DNA of 62,000 nt from Tubiluchus corallicola. Its lineage: Eukaryota; Priapulida; Priapulimorpha; Priapulimorphida; Tubiluchidae. Of the stretch, positions 59,399 to 62,000 are shown one piece after another (the stretch's first letter is position 1; every line of letters starts with the position of its first letter). The notes beneath the pieces were generated by a model, which had not been told where the DNA came from, did no database searches, and saw only the letters and a list, made by a program, of their open reading frames with translations. The translations under genes were made by a program, and so were the position numbers. The stretch lies in assembly GCA_030141605.1 (NCBI GenBank), contig JAQGDQ010000292.1, forward strand, positions 1 through 62,000, given 5' to 3'.

Positions 59399-61538
59399 AT
59401 GATATTTGTAATGGTCTGTGCCATGGTAAAGTAGGATGCTTGAGAATAAATAGCATTTCATACAACTGCCATTGTCCGCCTGAAGGGAGCCCAGTAAACT
59501 GTGATCCAGGTAACCGAATGTTAAGTAAATTTCCATAAAACGGTACGATGAATTTAAAAAGATCGCAATAAGGGTAAAACAGCGCGTTGATTCCCTGCTG
59601 TAACGGTTGTGAATAGTGACAGTGATTAGAAATTATTTCGTTTGGAATATGACTTATTTTGGAGCTTAGATATAACGTAATTTGATTCAGTTTCCACCTG
59701 ACAATCAAGTCATTCAGTTATTTCAGTTATGCGAAGTTGCTCAGTTATTTCAAATCATATCCATCGATAATTTCAAGTTTTTAATCTATCATGAACAGAC
59801 TATCTTTGAATGGTAGACAGGTATATCTTGTATACATACAGCCTACGAAGTTTTTATCTAAACAATTAACATGTCAGTTGATTTATTTGTACATAAAGAG
59901 TAAAGAATGTTTCAACGTACCGTTACGTTTTAATTGCAACAACTTGATTATACTTGCACACAGCTAAACCGCCTCAGTATAGTAGACAATGATGCATTTT
60001 AACTAATAGCGTGCTTGAATTACAATTATATTCAACCAGAGGAGCCAGGTACACGCATCCGAATTAAATAACATTAAAAATGGCTTGAGGTGTTATACCG
60101 TGGCTACTTAGAAGAACTGTGCAATTCTTGTATCATTCTTATAGTGCGAAATGATATATTGTCGTTTATCAAAACAGAAGTGTAGAATTTTTCCTAATAT
60201 TAGAAAATTAATATTATACCATGTACAATTAATTGCAATTTGTTTTCTGAGATATTGAACTTTAGAGCATCAAAATGATTTCAATGCTTATAATAATCAA
60301 CAGTTACAATTTTCATACAGATGTTTTCATTTCTGACAGAATACCAAAAACTTATGTTCTAATTATTTAATTAATTCATTTAGATCCATGTATAAATAAG
60401 TGCAATAGAGAGGGCGGATTGAGTTGCTTCAGTACGGATGGCTCTTCTTATAAATGCCAATGTAAACCGGGATGGACAGGAATGGACTGTGATATCAGTA
60501 ATAATGTTTCTTTTATTTCATGTAGAGCATTATTTGCAAAATATTACGAAATGATTTGCTTTCTTTTTGTTATCAAGAAGTGGTTAGGGTAAAATAGTTT
60601 TTAACCCAATTTGTGCGTTTTATATGTTTTTTGTTTGCTGTGCTGTTTCGTTATTATAAATTTACGTTATTATACATTGTTTACGGAATTATTTACTTAC
60701 TATTGAGTGAAATACTTGTATATACTTGTGTATACTGTGAGATAAGCACTTGTAAACATGCATTGATACTTTTTTGTAACAGGATGGTGTGATGATATAG
60801 AGCTATGTGAAAATGGAGCAGTATGTTCTGATGGCATTGTAGCGGGAGAATACGTATGTGAATGCACAGAAGGTTTTGGAGGAAAAAATTGCGCTTACGG
60901 TGAAATTTGTAGCAATTGCAATGATCGGCATTTCGTTTAAGTTGTTTAGATCTTCTTTAGTAAATTTTACAGTAGCTACACGCAAGGGTACTATAGCATA
61001 TTCAAAATCAGCTGCATGACAAATATAAATACATAAGTCTGTCGAAAATAGGAATGTCTTTAAGTTTCCTGTATAAAATTTTTAAAATAAATAAAATGCT
61101 TGTATTTCTAAGTTTTGACACTTATTTTTTTGTCTATTGTGTTATTATGATATGTTCTAAAATGGCTTTTGGATAAACTGATTGCTGTAGGGCTACTTGA
61201 CTTTGAATTCTGAATATTTACGAATCTTCACATCCCAGTTACTGTGATTACTTATGTTACTACGTCTTGACTTTGAATTGAATCGTAAATCTAAAATATC
61301 GTACCAGACGGCAGCACCGTCTAATTCTAACGATATCAGGTTTAAGGCGGTAAATAGCCAGTCATACAGATGGAAGAAGAGATCAATATTAGTTTTTTTA
61401 AAAAATTACGACTTTCCATTACAGAGGTTTGTGAGCACTTAGCTTGCTACAATGGAGGACAGTGTGTAACTGGAAGGAAGGATGGATTTTGCGACTGTCC
61501 AGAGGGTTCCAATGGAAGACATTGCGAATATAGATATG
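59399..61538 (+). CDS. EGF-domain protein gene, four consecutive single-EGF exons (partial)
   Basis: Extracellular or membrane protein built of EGF modules. Exons 59399-59509, 60384-60497, 60783-60899 and 61425-61538 each encode exactly one EGF domain with six cysteines. Examples are DICNGLCHGKVGC, PCINKCNREGGLSC, WCDDIELCENGAVC and VCEHLACYNGGQC, each followed by the C-x-C-x(8 or more)-C half such as CQCKPGWTGMDC or CDCPEGSNGRHC. Every exon is preceded by AG, followed by GT and is phase 1-1, so they join in frame with split codons giving D, R and E at the three junctions. None has a clear calcium-binding N-terminal signature. Start, signal peptide and C-terminus lie outside the recognised part; the gene continues past 61538. 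The family (fibropellin-, Notch- or crumbs-like) cannot be decided from EGFs alone. Confidence 0.85.
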
Positions 61539-62000
61539 GTAATTTTTGCTTAAGACAACTGCGATAATAGCCGATAACACCGTAAAAGTAAAATGATAAA
61601 TGTGGTTTCACTTATACATTAAATGGTGTATCAATTTCCAAATCTTCAAAAAATGCTCTAGAGTAAAACTGGAGATAAAAATTCTGCGGTCTGCATGGTA
61701 TTAGCAAATTATGTAAAATTGTTATATTGATCTTGCTAATATTAGCACCAAACGCATTTTAAATTTTGGCTAAAGTTTACAATTTCCCCACGCAAAAAAA
61801 TTAGCTCGTAAGGCGGATTAAGATTAGTGTTAGAGCTAGGATTGAGGTTAGGGTTAGAGTTGAGTTAAGGTCAGGGTTAGGGTTAGGGTGAGTGTATTTA
61901 AATTGCATGCTTAATTGTAAACTCCTTCCTACTTTTTGCATCTTTAAATGAAATCTAAAGATATCTATTAAGAACGTGTTTAATGTAATCTGAGTGTTTA
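61539..62000. other. Intron sequence with interstitial telomere-like repeats
   Basis: Between 61825 and 61895 there are several TTAGGG and degenerate TTAGAG/TTAAGG units in a row. They are too few and too diverged to be a telomere. No further EGF exon is visible before the window ends. Confidence 0.6.

Noticed and set aside
59355-59708. 117-codon minus-strand frame over the first EGF exon
   Set aside because: Antisense of an EGF exon and its intron; no domain of its own.
61825-61895. TTAGGG-type repeats as a chromosome end
   Set aside because: Only a few degenerate units inside a gene intron; interstitial, not telomeric.

Overview
This is AT-rich nuclear DNA from an invertebrate animal. Its genes have GT-AG introns, it is full of non-LTR retrotransposon debris, MITEs and microsatellites, and it has short TTAGGG-type runs. 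A clear glass zinc-finger gene, a secreted heparanase (GH79), an animal-type tyrosyl-tRNA synthetase with an EMAPII-like tail, and EGF-domain exons place it in Metazoa. A glass gene argues against a vertebrate, and a heparanase argues against a fly or nematode. I cannot name the phylum. There is no bacterial content, CRISPR array or operon.

Layout. 1-7.1 kb: a hairpin repeat, a tandem pair of about 200-bp MITEs and AT-rich DNA with no recognisable gene. 7117-7588 (-): first coding exon of an SLC7/LAT-type amino-acid transporter. 8-20.4 kb: mobile-element country, with a tRNA-derived sequence, a third MITE copy, a 915-bp TIR element, a decayed LTR retrotransposon that keeps only gag and protease, a LINE scrap and a degenerate tandem array. 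20526-22106 (+): intronless cytosolic tyrosyl-tRNA synthetase. 23-30.4 kb: a LINE cluster including one uninterrupted 999-codon reverse-transcriptase ORF. 30730-32175 (+): intronless UBOX5/RNF37 E3 ligase. 32484-44203 (-): an 11-exon heparanase, convergent with UBOX5, whose frame can be followed across every splice junction (519 aa). 47677-53258 (-): a 4-exon glass transcription factor (415 aa, five C2H2 fingers). 55347-55836 (-): a candidate two-exon gene for 70 aa. 56643-56821 (-): last exon of an unidentified gene. 59399 to the end (+): successive phase 1-1 exons, each one EGF domain, of a gene that runs off the window.

The genes do not form a pathway. Glass is known for photoreceptor differentiation, heparanase for heparan-sulfate cleavage, and YARS and UBOX5 are housekeeping. 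Most of the novelty lies in the mobile elements, the intronless housekeeping genes, the short-linker heparanase and the two unidentified small genes. The spliced models come from reading splice sites, phase and family resemblance by eye; no search or transcript data was available.
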